Below are positions 27,788 to 35,957 of a stretch of 64,000 nt of DNA, piece by piece. Origin of the DNA: JAXGPP01 sp040766885 (GTDB lineage Bacteria > Planctomycetota > Planctomycetia > Pirellulales > Thermoguttaceae); the NCBI GenBank assembly GCA_040766885.1, contig JAXGPP010000014.1:180967-244966 (forward strand). Direction: 5' to 3'. A model generated the notes under the pieces. It was not told where the DNA came from and searched no databases. It was given only the letters and a program-made list of their open reading frames with translations. The stretch's first letter is position 1, and every line of letters begins with the position of its first letter. The position numbers and the translations under genes are program-made.

Positions 27788-29192
27788 ATGGAACGACGGT
27801 TTGAGTTGCGTAAGGAGGCGATGCTTGCTGAGTGCGAAGTGTCGCCTCATGTGTTTCGTGGTGTGATGGAGCGGCTGGCGAAGTTTGTGGAGCCGTTCGC
27901 GGAACTGCTCATGCAACCGGCCCAGCGGGCGCACACCCGCGATTACCTGGCGGGCCTGGTCTCGGATCTGGAGCGAAAGAACGTGGAGTCGATCGCCTAT
28001 CGGCATGATCAAGACCGGAAGAACTTGCAGCATTTCGTCGGCTGTGCGCAGTGGGACCATCAACCGCTGATGATGGAACTGGCTCGGCAGGTGGGCGAGC
28101 GGGTGGGCGAAGCGGATGGAGTGATCGTCTTCGATCCGTCGGCATTTCCCAAGCAGGGGAAACAGTCGGTCGGCGTGGCCAGGCAATGGTGTGGCCGGTT
28201 GGGCAAGGTCGACAACTGCCAGGTGGCGGTCTACATGGCGTACGTTTCGCGTATAGATCACGCCTTGGTCAACACCCGGCTCTATTTGCCCAAGGAGTGG
28301 ACGGGCGACCGCCGGCGCTGCAGAGCCGCCGGCGTTCCGAAGAACGTGCGTTTCCAGACGCGTCACGAACAGGCGTTGGAAATGCTGGACGAGCAAGGCC
28401 ATCTGCTGCCCCATGCCTGGATTGCCGGCGATGACGAAATGGGCAGAAACGCCGGGTTTCGCCGGGATTTGCACGATCGCGGCGAGCACTACTTGCTGGC
28501 CGTTCCGTGCAACACGTTGGTCCGCGATCTGGAGGCGGAGCCTCATCAAGGACGGGGCGCGATTGCCAAGCCACCGTTTCAGCGCGTCGACAAGTGGCGG
28601 GACTCGATCGCCGACGATGCTTGGACACGAATCAACGTCCGCGACGGAGAAAAAGGGCCCTTACAAGTGGAAGTGGCCACTTGCCGCGTCCAGGCAAAGA
28701 TCGGCCAACGGGTGATGAAGTACGAGGAGACGTTGGTCGTCGTTCGCTGCTTGGATGAACACGGTGCGACCAAGTACGACTTCTATCTGGCGAACGACCC
28801 AGGCGATACCCCGACCAAGGAGTTCGCTCGCGTCGCCCTGGCTGCCCATCGTATCGAAGAAGCGATCAAGCGCGGCAAGAGCGAGGCCGGGCTTGCCGAC
28901 TATGAGGTTCGCAATTGGGGCGGCTGGCATCACCATCAAGTTCTTTCGTTGCTGGCCACCTGGTTTCTGGTGTGCGAGTCGCACCGCGGAAAAAAAATGG
29001 ACACCGGCAATCACCGTCCCGCAAATCCGCGAAGGGGTAGCCATGCTCCTACGGGCTGCCCACTACTGCGACACGCCGACGAAAATCGCCAACAACAAAA
29101 CCCGTCGCTTGGTCCGCAACGAACAAGCACGCTTCTATCACTACAAGGCGCGTAACCGTTTGCCACCACTGCGAATAAATCAACGCCGATAG
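27788..29192 (+). pseudogene. IS701-family DDE transposase with a frameshift at an A8 run
   Basis: The first frame (27788-29155) encodes an RNase-H-fold transposase: Asp116 in VIVFDPSAFPKQGK, an Asp pair near 215 in HAWIAGDDEMGR, and a Glu in the GLADYEVRNWGGW block near 373. At the eight-A run 28990-28997 the first frame turns into a meaningless proline/glycine-rich tail, whereas the +1 frame continues KKWTPAITVPQIREGVAML and ends NKTRRLVRNEQARFYHYK at 29192, which is what IS701 transposase C-termini look like. One A too many explains this; seven As would restore the frame. Either the gene is broken, or polymerase slippage on the run makes some full-length protein, or the extra A is a sequencing error. 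Confidence 0.85.
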
Positions 29193-29207
29193 CTTCGGAC
29201 AGTAAAA
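29192..29207. repeat. Right terminal inverted repeat of the IS701-family element
   Basis: Reverse complement reads TTTTACTGTCCGAAGC, matching the left end at 15 of 16 positions. The corrected transposase frame stops at its inner edge. Confidence 0.9.
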
Positions 29208-29211
29208 CTAG
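29208..29211. repeat. Target-site duplication, right (CTAG)
   Basis: Second copy of the CTAG duplicated on insertion. egtD resumes directly after it. Confidence 0.9.
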
Positions 29212-29360
29212 ATGCCTGGGAAGGAATCCATCTTGAATGTTCCTACAAGTACAGCCTGAGCGATATTGAAGACCTGGTCCACGACGCCGGCTACATTACA
29301 GCGCGGACTTTTCTTGACCGCCGGCGTTGGTTCGCCGACACCCTGCTCAGAGTGCCCTAG

Positions 29361-30318
29361 TAAAGATCACCGGAAGGACAACGGCCGGATAAATCGCGCA
29401 CTCCCGTTTCATCGCCGGCGCGTCCCTTGCAGGACCCGAGCGGCGGGTTTCCAGAAGATCGGCAACCGGTTCGGTGTGGGGCGTCCAGCCGGTCGGCCGC
29501 GGCCAGCAGATCCCACAGAGTGCTCGATCAACTGACAGCATTGGGAAGGACGCCAGCGAGTGGCGGACGATGGGGAATAGTCAAAATGTCCCGTGCCATT
29601 GAAGTGGTAATCGGGAAAGCCCCTACAGACTCGGCAGAATGCTGTGCAAGCAAAGCTGCGCGGTCAGCCTGAAGCGCACTGCATACCGATAATCTACGCC
29701 CCGCCAGCGGCTGGCCAACGGTTGCGGGTGCTTGTATTAGTGCGCCGATCGGGGGATGTTCGCTGCACCACATAGCGCTGCTCATCATTGGCGCGCGGGG
29801 GGACTCTGCCCCATTTGAAGCATTGACGTGCACGCACCACATCGGTGCCGTCGTCCATTGCACCCCTGCAGAGGAATTCAGTAGCCGCTCTCGCGGCATC
29901 GAACGCGGTGGCACATCGTAGCGCCGGAGGTGGATTGCGCGCTGCGCGCCGCACCCACCTTCGCACCGTTCGGTCGGCGGCTGCCAGGAAACGATCGCGT
30001 GAAGTTGCGCGCGGCGAATGCTTTCTCCGTAGCCGCAATCGGCGCGCGCCGGTACACTGAAACGTAGCGGTTGCTGCTCGAAGCCGGTTTGGAAAAATCT
30101 CCGGCCCGGTCTTCTCGCTCTTTTGCAAACTCGCGTTGCCTCGCACGCGCCTTCCCGCGCACGTCCGCACGGGTCTTCCCGGTCCAAAAGGAAATCGCGC
30201 CGTGAGCGCGTGCGCGGGCGGCGGTGGTGAGCGGCCAAGGGCCGGAATCGGCAGCGAACTTCGCCTTTCGGAACGGTGGAGTGGTGGGCGTCATGAACGG
30301 CGACTTTCGGGAGGTACG
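29361..30318. other. 958-bp stretch without a recognisable gene
   Basis: Between the egtD stop and prkA. Open frames exist on both strands, the longest on the minus strand (29528-30238), but their translations are rich in Arg, Pro, Cys and His with no domain, signal peptide or ribosome site, as expected of chance frames in GC-rich DNA. The final ~100 bases should hold the prkA promoter. It may be decayed coding sequence; I cannot identify an ancestor. Confidence 0.5.
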
Positions 30319-32307
30319 ATGATGGCCGTCAATTTTGATGAGCTGGTGGCGGAAGTCCGGCGTCACAACGACGAAGGACTGTGGCAGGGAACATTCCGGG
30401 AATACTACGAGCGGGTCAAAGCCGAACCCTCGATTGTCCAGAATGCGCACCAGCGGCTGTATAGCGCTATTGCGCGGCACGGGGTCGAGGAAATCGACAC
30501 TTCGAGTGAGAAACGCCTCTTCCGCATCTACGGCGGGCGGGCTCGTAAGATACTCCGCTACAAGTTCTTTGAGAGCGAATTCTACGGGCTCGATCTGGTC
30601 ATCATGCGGGTGATGGAGTTTCTCAAGGCCGCGGCCAGCGGCGGCGAGGAATCGCGGCAAATCCTCTATTTCGTCGGGCCGGTCGGGTCGGGCAAGACCT
30701 CGATGCTCGAGCACATGAAGCGGGCGCTGGAACTTTCGCCGCCGTTCTATGCGCTGGCCGGCTGCCCCATCAACGAGGAGCCGCTGCATCTGGTTCCGAA
30801 GGAACTCCGCAAGCGTTGGGGTGAGACGCTGGCGGTGCCGCCGGACTATTTCCAGGGGCATCTTTGCCCGGTGTGCAAACAACGGCTGCGCGACGAGTTC
30901 CACGGCGAGTTTTCCCAATATCCCGTAGTCATGCGGCGGTTTTCCGGTGACGATGGCGTGGGAATCGGCGTGCTGCCCCCCTCCGATGAGAACAGCATGG
31001 ACGTGAGTCTGCTGATCGGCCGCGAAAACCTGGGGCTGATCGGCAGGTACGACGAGAACGACGCACGGGTGCTGGAGTTCGACGGGGCCCTCAACCGGGG
31101 CAACCGGGGGATCGTCGACCTTTACGAGCTCAACAAGAATCCGGTGCCGCTGTTGTTGCCGCTGTTGTCGGCGACGCAGGAGAAACGTTACCGCGCGCCG
31201 GGGCAGCACCCGATGGTCCATTTCGACGGTGTGCTGATTGCCCACAGCAACGAGACCGAATTCGAACGCTTCCGCACCGACAAGCGGAATGAGGCGCTCG
31301 TGGACCGGATGGTGCCCATCAAGTTCCGTTACCCGCGACAGGTGAGCGACATACGCCGCATTCTCGAGAAGATCGTGGTGCGCGAGGCGAATTTCCTGTC
31401 GACCGACGGCAAGCCGGCACACATCGCGCCGGGGACGCTCGATGTCTGCGCGCTGTTCACCCAGCTCACAGTGCTCAATGAGTCGAACAAGGTCGACCTG
31501 CTCACCAAGGTAAAACTATACGATGGCCAGGACGTGACCGAGCAATCGGCCACGGAGAAGCCGATCGACATCAAAGAGCTGTATGACGAAGCCGGCCCCA
31601 AGGAGGGGCTGGGCGGGTTCTCGACGCGGTTCGCCACCAAGGCCATGGGAGCAGCACTCGCACGAACGCCTGACTGCCGCTGTGTTACGCCGGTGCAGGT
31701 GATGGAGGTGCTCAGCGAGTTCATCCACGACGGCGACCTGCCGCCGGAAGAACGCGAGCATCTCGACGACACGATCCTCAAAGGCATCGTCCGCCGCTGG
31801 TACCTCAAGGAAGTGCTCCGCGAGCACATCGCGATGGGCTTCATTCATGCCTACGAGGAGTCGGCCGAGCAGATGTGGCAGGAGTACCTTGAGCACGTGC
31901 TCGCCTACAACATGCGCGAGCAGGTTCGCGACTCAAAGACCCACGAACTCGAGGAGCCCAACGAGGAGTTGATGAGCGCCATGGAACGGCCGATCGGCAT
32001 CCGTAACAAGGCCCAGGCCGACGAGTTCCGCTCGCAGATCGCCGCCTTCGTCGCGCGGCGGCGGCAGCACAGCCAGACGATCAGCTTTAAAGACCACGAA
32101 CGGGTGCGCGAGGCCGTGAAGCGGCGGCTGTTCAGCTCGGTGTCGGATTACACCCGGGTCATCTCGCGCGGAGCGATCAAGACGGCCGACGACCGGCAGC
32201 GTTACGATCGGATGGTGGAGACCATGATCAACGATCACGGCTACTGCCCGATCTGCGTGGACGTGGTGCTGCGATTCGCCCACAACCACAACCTGTTCCA
32301 GGAGTGA
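30319..32307 (+). CDS. prkA: PrkA family serine protein kinase (YeaG-like)
   Basis: A 662-residue AAA-type protein of the PrkA/YeaG family, associated with stationary phase and sporulation-linked stress. The Walker A sequence FVGPVGSGKTSMLEHMKRAL lies near residue 117. Further family blocks are PINEEPLHLVP, LCPVCKQRLRDEF, VGVLPPSDENSMDVS-like IGVLPPSDEN, GALNRGNRGIVDLYE and LSATQEKRYRAPG. The C-terminal PrkA domain runs through GFIHAYEESAEQMWQEYLEHV and ends with HGYCPICVDVVLRFA. GGGAGG at 30309-30314 precedes two consecutive ATG codons (30319, 30322); the second has better spacing. It is the first gene of prkA-DUF444-spoVR. Confidence 0.93.
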   Translation: MMAVNFDELVAEVRRHNDEGLWQGTFREYYERVKAEPSIVQNAHQRLYSAIARHGVEEIDTSSEKRLFRIYGGRARKILRYKFFESEFYGLDLVIMRVMEFLKAAASGGEESRQILYFVGPVGSGKTSMLEHMKRALELSPPFYALAGCPINEEPLHLVPKELRKRWGETLAVPPDYFQGHLCPVCKQRLRDEFHGEFSQYPVVMRRFSGDDGVGIGVLPPSDENSMDVSLLIGRENLGLIGRYDENDARVLEFDGALNRGNRGIVDLYELNKNPVPLLLPLLSATQEKRYRAPGQHPMVHFDGVLIAHSNETEFERFRTDKRNEALVDRMVPIKFRYPRQVSDIRRILEKIVVREANFLSTDGKPAHIAPGTLDVCALFTQLTVLNESNKVDLLTKVKLYDGQDVTEQSATEKPIDIKELYDEAGPKEGLGGFSTRFATKAMGAALARTPDCRCVTPVQVMEVLSEFIHDGDLPPEEREHLDDTILKGIVRRWYLKEVLREHIAMGFIHAYEESAEQMWQEYLEHVLAYNMREQVRDSKTHELEEPNEELMSAMERPIGIRNKAQADEFRSQIAAFVARRRQHSQTISFKDHERVREAVKRRLFSSVSDYTRVISRGAIKTADDRQRYDRMVETMINDHGYCPICVDVVLRFAHNHNLFQE

Positions 32308-32406
32308 GGGGAACGGGAACGGCAATCAGGTCTACTCACTCCGTGCCCGGCGGGAAGGGGCCAGATTCCGTCTCGGTCGTACTTCCTTCTTTGCAGGGGA
32401 ATTTCG

Positions 32407-33594
32407 ATGGCAATTCGTGATTACTCGCGCGAACCAGGCGGGCAGCGGGCCGGCCGCGACCGCAAACGGCACCGGGAAAAGTGCCGCGAGGCGATCCGCA
32501 AGGGCCTGGCTCGCCTCGTGGCGCAGCAAGACATCATCGGCGCCGACCGCCGCGGGAAGAAGGCCTCGTTCCGCATCCGCGCCTTTCCCGAGTTTCGCTT
32601 CACTTTCGGACGAAAGACCGACGGCGTCGGTTCCGGCGCGGGGCAGCAGCGGGGCGGCACGATTCGCGTCGGCAAAGGGGAGGGCCAGAGCGGGCCAGGC
32701 ATGGCGGGCCAGGAGCCCGGCGAGGATGTCTACGAGGTGGAGGTGACGCTCGAAGAGATCGACGAGTTTCTCTTCGATGACCTGGAACTGCCCGATTTCC
32801 TCGTCAAGCAATTGCGCCAGATTCCGGTGCTGGACCGCGCCGGTATGACGGGCATCAGCCGCTACGGCACCGCCTCGCGATTGCACCGTCCCGGCACGAT
32901 GCGGGCCCGCATACGCCGCGAGCAGTCGCAACAGCGCGAGGGGTCGGCGCAGTCGGGCGGCTTCGTCGATGAGGACTTGCGGTTCCGTCGGCTGGCCGAG
33001 CGGACGCGGATGTCGTCCAACGCGGTTCTGTTGTGCATGATGGACGTGAGCGGGTCAATGGACGACTCGAAGAAGTTCCTGGCACGGGTCTTCTTCTGGC
33101 TCCTGTACCGCTTCGTGCAGTCGAAGTACGAGCATGCCGAACTGGTTTTCATCACCCATCACGCCACGGCCCGCGAGGTGAGCGAGGATGAGTTCTTCCA
33201 CACGATGGAAAGCGGAGGAACCGTGGTATCGAGCGCCTACGAATTGGCGTTGGAGGTGATCAATTCGCGATACCCCCCGGACGAATGGAACATCTACGCG
33301 TTCCACATATCCGACGGCGACAACTGGCAGGACGACAACAGCTATGTCGTTGAACTGGCCAAGAAGCTGCTGCAGGAGTGCAACTTGTTTGGATACGGTC
33401 AGGTGAATCCCAGCGACAGTTATTACTTTCCCGTCGGAGCAGCGATGCAATGGAGCAGCGTGTTCGACGTGCTCAAGCCCTTGGAGCAGCGACATGCGAA
33501 CATCGGCTTCGTGAAGCTGGAGAAGCGCGAGGACGTGTATCCCCAGTTCCGCGAGTTGATGACCCGAGAGAAAGTGAAGGGAGGCGCGGCATAG
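32407..33594 (+). CDS. yeaH: DUF444 (YeaH-like) von Willebrand A-type protein
   Basis: A 395-residue protein of the DUF444/YeaH family. The basic N-terminus (REPGGQRAGRDRKRHREK) and FPEFRF segment are typical. Residues ~205-390 form a vWA-like domain whose metal-ion site starts with MMDVSGSMDDSKKF (DxSxS). THHATAREVSEDEFF and ISDGDNWQDDN follow, the last carrying acids that complete a MIDAS-like site. In enterobacteria YeaH is encoded beside the YeaG kinase and is required for the same stress phenotypes. The start lies 99 bases after prkA and the stop is one base before spoVR. Confidence 0.92.
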   Translation: MAIRDYSREPGGQRAGRDRKRHREKCREAIRKGLARLVAQQDIIGADRRGKKASFRIRAFPEFRFTFGRKTDGVGSGAGQQRGGTIRVGKGEGQSGPGMAGQEPGEDVYEVEVTLEEIDEFLFDDLELPDFLVKQLRQIPVLDRAGMTGISRYGTASRLHRPGTMRARIRREQSQQREGSAQSGGFVDEDLRFRRLAERTRMSSNAVLLCMMDVSGSMDDSKKFLARVFFWLLYRFVQSKYEHAELVFITHHATAREVSEDEFFHTMESGGTVVSSAYELALEVINSRYPPDEWNIYAFHISDGDNWQDDNSYVVELAKKLLQECNLFGYGQVNPSDSYYFPVGAAMQWSSVFDVLKPLEQRHANIGFVKLEKREDVYPQFRELMTREKVKGGAA

Positions 33595-33595
33595 C

Positions 33596-35134
33596 ATGGC
33601 GCTTCACGACTGGACGCTGAGCGACCTGGAATACTGGGACCGGCAGATCCAGGCGGTGGCGGCGGAACTCGGCTTGCGACCGTATCCCGTCGAGTTCCGG
33701 CAGTACAACTACGAGCAGATGCTCGATGTGCACGCCTACAACATGCCCTTCCGTTACGGGCACTGGAGTTTCGGCAAGACCTACGACGTACAGAGGACGC
33801 TCAAGCACTTCGAGCTCACGAGCCTGGCCTACGAAACGGTGGTCAACACTAATCCGGCGCAGGCATTCTGCTGGAAAGACAACTCGCTGCCGCTGCACGC
33901 GCTGGTCATGGCGCATGTATACGGGCACAGCGATTTCTTCGCCAACAACGTGTGGTTCACCACGCTCACCAACGCCGCCACGGCGCTGGACATGTTCCAC
34001 TCGCATGCCGATGAGATCGCTTTCTACCGCGAGGATCCGTCGGTGCCCGCGGAGCGGCTGGAGCAACTGCTCGACGCCGGGCACGCCTTGATGTTTCACC
34101 GCTCGCGGGTGCTTTCGCGCCGGCGGGAGACCTATCGGCAGCAAAGGGAACGATTGGTGGCTGCCCGGCGCGGTGAGGCCGGGGAATGGGACCACCTCAA
34201 GCCGCGTTCCGAGCGGACCAAGCCTCCCCTGCAGCTTGACCGCATTCCTCTGGAACCGGAGGAGGATCTGCTGCGGTTTCTGGCCGAGTATGCCCCGCTA
34301 CAGGACTGGGAGCGCCGCGCGCTGGAGATAGTCGCCCAGGAGAGCGATTACTTCACGCCCAACATCATGACCAAGACCATGAACGAAGGATGGGCTACCT
34401 ATTGGCACGACAAGATCTTTCACGCTCTGCCCGATCGGCCGCCGGAGTTCGATGTCGAGTACGCACAAAAAATGGCGGGCGTAGTGCTGCCGGGGCAATT
34501 TGCCATGAACCCATACCACATCGGCTGGGCAATCTGGAAGGACATCTACCGCCGTTGGGAAAACCCGGATCGGAAGGAACGCGAACTCTATGGCCGCTTG
34601 GGAGGCGAGGGGCTCGCCAAGTTATTCGAGGTCCGCGACACCGATCACGATTCGAGCTTCATTGCCAACTACCTGACTGACGAACTGATCGCCGAGATGA
34701 AGCTATTTCGTTACAAATGGGCAGGAGAAACCGGCGGCGAGACAACTTACCGGGTGGAAGACGTTCCCGACCCGGAGGGCTATGAACCGATCCGCCAGGC
34801 GGCGATTATGCAGGTGGGGAGCAACCGGTTTCCGCTTCTGCGGATTGCCGATGCCAACTACTACCGTGACCGAACGCTGATCATCGAGCATGTTCACGAC
34901 GGACGCGACCTGAAGATCTTCGAACCGGAGTTGCCCCTTCGCGATTTGAAGGCGTTGCTCAAGCAGAAAGGGGGGATCGCAGGCGAGTCAGCAATCGCTG
35001 AAGCAGGCGAAGTGATCAAGCACATCTGGACGGTCTGGAACAACCCGATCGTGCTCAGAACCGCTTATGACGGCAGCCCGTTGGCGGTGCGCTGCGATCG
35101 CGACGGTCGAGTGAGCGTCGAGTTGAAGCCTTGA
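33596..35134 (+). CDS. spoVR: SpoVR family protein
   Basis: A 512-residue cytoplasmic protein of the SpoVR/YcgB family. In Bacillus it affects spore cortex formation, but most carriers do not sporulate and its chemistry is unknown. Family landmarks: EFRQYNYEQMLDVHAYNMPFRY, LPLHALVMAHVYGHSDFFANN, YFTPNIMTKTMNEGWATYWHDKI and NPYHIGWAIWKDI. The ATG at 33596 is one base beyond the DUF444 stop (TAG at 33592-33594), so translation is coupled. A strong stem-loop follows at 35168-35189. Confidence 0.94.
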   Translation: MALHDWTLSDLEYWDRQIQAVAAELGLRPYPVEFRQYNYEQMLDVHAYNMPFRYGHWSFGKTYDVQRTLKHFELTSLAYETVVNTNPAQAFCWKDNSLPLHALVMAHVYGHSDFFANNVWFTTLTNAATALDMFHSHADEIAFYREDPSVPAERLEQLLDAGHALMFHRSRVLSRRRETYRQQRERLVAARRGEAGEWDHLKPRSERTKPPLQLDRIPLEPEEDLLRFLAEYAPLQDWERRALEIVAQESDYFTPNIMTKTMNEGWATYWHDKIFHALPDRPPEFDVEYAQKMAGVVLPGQFAMNPYHIGWAIWKDIYRRWENPDRKERELYGRLGGEGLAKLFEVRDTDHDSSFIANYLTDELIAEMKLFRYKWAGETGGETTYRVEDVPDPEGYEPIRQAAIMQVGSNRFPLLRIADANYYRDRTLIIEHVHDGRDLKIFEPELPLRDLKALLKQKGGIAGESAIAEAGEVIKHIWTVWNNPIVLRTAYDGSPLAVRCDRDGRVSVELKP

Positions 35135-35167
35135 TCCCAGACTGACTCCTGAACGCAGGAAGACGAA

Positions 35168-35189
35168 GGGGGCCACTCGAGTGGCCCCC
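35168..35189. terminator. Perfect palindromic stem-loop after spoVR
   Basis: GGGGGCCACTC followed by its exact reverse complement GAGTGGCCCCC, 11 bp per arm (the innermost pairs must open to form a loop). It lies 34 bases after the spoVR stop and 69 bases before the stop of the convergent lipoprotein gene, so it can terminate both transcripts. There is no long T run (only TCTAAAA on the plus strand), so its efficiency is uncertain. Confidence 0.7.
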
Positions 35190-35257
35190 TCTAAAACGGC
35201 CATCGCCAGCAAACTCAAAGGCGCCGGCTGCGAAGACCAAGACTGCGTCACTCAGCC

Positions 35258-35560
35258 TTACGGGTTGACAGTGGTGTTGTCGGTCGCCTCGTCCTGCTGC
35301 GCCTCCTGCACATCCTGCTGTTCTTCCATTACCTCCTGTTGGCCCTCTACTTGCGTCTCGACCACGTCCTGCTGCTCTTCCGCGACGTTCTGCTGTCCCT
35401 CTTGAGCAGCTTCGTCCACGTCTTGCTGCTCGGCTTGAATATCCTCCTGCACCTCCTGTTGGGTCTCGATGACATCCTGTCGCTCGTCCTCAACACTGCT
35501 CTCGCAGCCCAGGAAGGCCAGGACCCCCAGCAGCATTGTCACTGTTGCCAGTCGCTTCAT
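35258..35560 (-). CDS. Acidic, Gln-rich repeat lipoprotein
   Basis: A 100-residue predicted lipoprotein. MKRLATVTMLLGVLAFLGC ends in a lipobox with Cys19. The mature part is almost entirely Glu, Gln, Asp and Val: four imperfect repeats built around E-E-Q-Q-D-V separated by 14-18 residues (EDERQDVIETQQEVQ; AEQQDVDEAAQEGQQ; AEEQQDVVETQVEGQQ; MEEQQDVQEAQQDEA). It has one Arg and no Lys after the signal, so it is extremely acidic. The spacing suggests a long helix or coiled coil anchored in a membrane. The ribosome site is GGAGAG. No known family recognised. It converges on spoVR. Confidence 0.75.
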   Translation of the reverse strand: MKRLATVTMLLGVLAFLGCESSVEDERQDVIETQQEVQEDIQAEQQDVDEAAQEGQQNVAEEQQDVVETQVEGQQEVMEEQQDVQEAQQDEATDNTTVNP

Positions 35561-35957
35561 TTCACTCTCCGTTTTCGAAAGGAATCAGTGGGAAGGCGGA
35601 TAGCCCCGAGCTACCAGCGTCGTCTCACCGTCACACACCTATGCAGACCGCCACATTGCGCTTTTTATTCCTTTTTTTCTTCCAGGCCCCGCCCCCATGG
35701 GGATAGCGTTTGATGTGACGGTCCTCCTGCACTCTCGATCCTCGCCCCGTAATGGACCGGACGGACGGATCGCAAGTTCTGTGCCGATTCATGGCTGCTC
35801 CGGGTACCCTATTTTTTGGTTGCGGGGGTGCCCCCCGACCCAGTTCTTGCTATGATTAGAGGAGGGTGGGGGACGTAACCTAGAGGGGCACGCTCTGGGG
35901 AGTCGTCACAGCCCCCGCCGGACAGCAATCTACCGGAAGAAACGATCGGAGTAGTGA
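35561..35957. other. Divergent intergenic region
   Basis: About 400 bases between the lipoprotein (leftward) and the NarL-type regulator (rightward), with runs of T, C and G including a TTTTTTCTT stretch near 35670. No gene seen. It must contain promoters for both flanking genes; one candidate is listed at 35848-35856. Confidence 0.5.
35848..35856 (+). promoter_or_regulatory. Candidate extended -10 promoter
   Basis: TGC immediately followed by TATGAT, an extended -10 element (TGn plus a five-of-six match to TATAAT). It lies about 100 bases upstream of the response regulator start, leaving a G-rich leader. No good -35 hexamer is visible at the usual distance, as is common for extended -10 promoters. 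Confidence 0.35.

Larger units (their letters stand above)
27702..29207 (+). mobile_element. IS701-family insertion sequence (1,506 bp)
   Basis: The element is bounded by terminal inverted repeats at 27702-27717 and 29192-29207 (TTTTACTGTCC then one mismatch then AAGC, 15 of 16 matching) and flanked by CTAG duplications. It carries one transposase gene in the same orientation as egtD. The near-perfect ends and the perfectly preserved flanking frame suggest a recent insertion. Family placement rests on the transposase motifs and the CTAG target. Confidence 0.93.
26864..29360 (+). pseudogene. egtD: egtD (histidine N-alpha-methyltransferase) interrupted by an IS701-family element
   Basis: EgtD transfers three methyl groups from S-adenosylmethionine to histidine, giving hercynine. 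The 5' part (26864-27701) encodes residues 1-279 with KYFYDRRGSEIFQQI, EEYYPTRCELEIL, the SAM-binding IELGTGDGRKTEIL and VLFLGSNIGNFNM. The 3' part (29208-29360) encodes the last 49 residues, with the family's AWEGIHLECSYKYSLSDIE block and a TAG stop at 29358-29360. Removing 27702-29211 (the element plus one CTAG copy) rejoins the frame exactly through cta-gat-gcc to give 328 residues, close to the EgtD norm. As read, the gene is broken and the first step of the pathway is lost unless another copy exists. Confidence 0.93.

Noticed and set aside
29528..30238. 236-codon minus-strand frame in the gene-free stretch
   Set aside because: Rich in Arg, Pro, Cys and His with no domain, membrane segment or ribosome site. 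Kept only as a note under the non-coding region.
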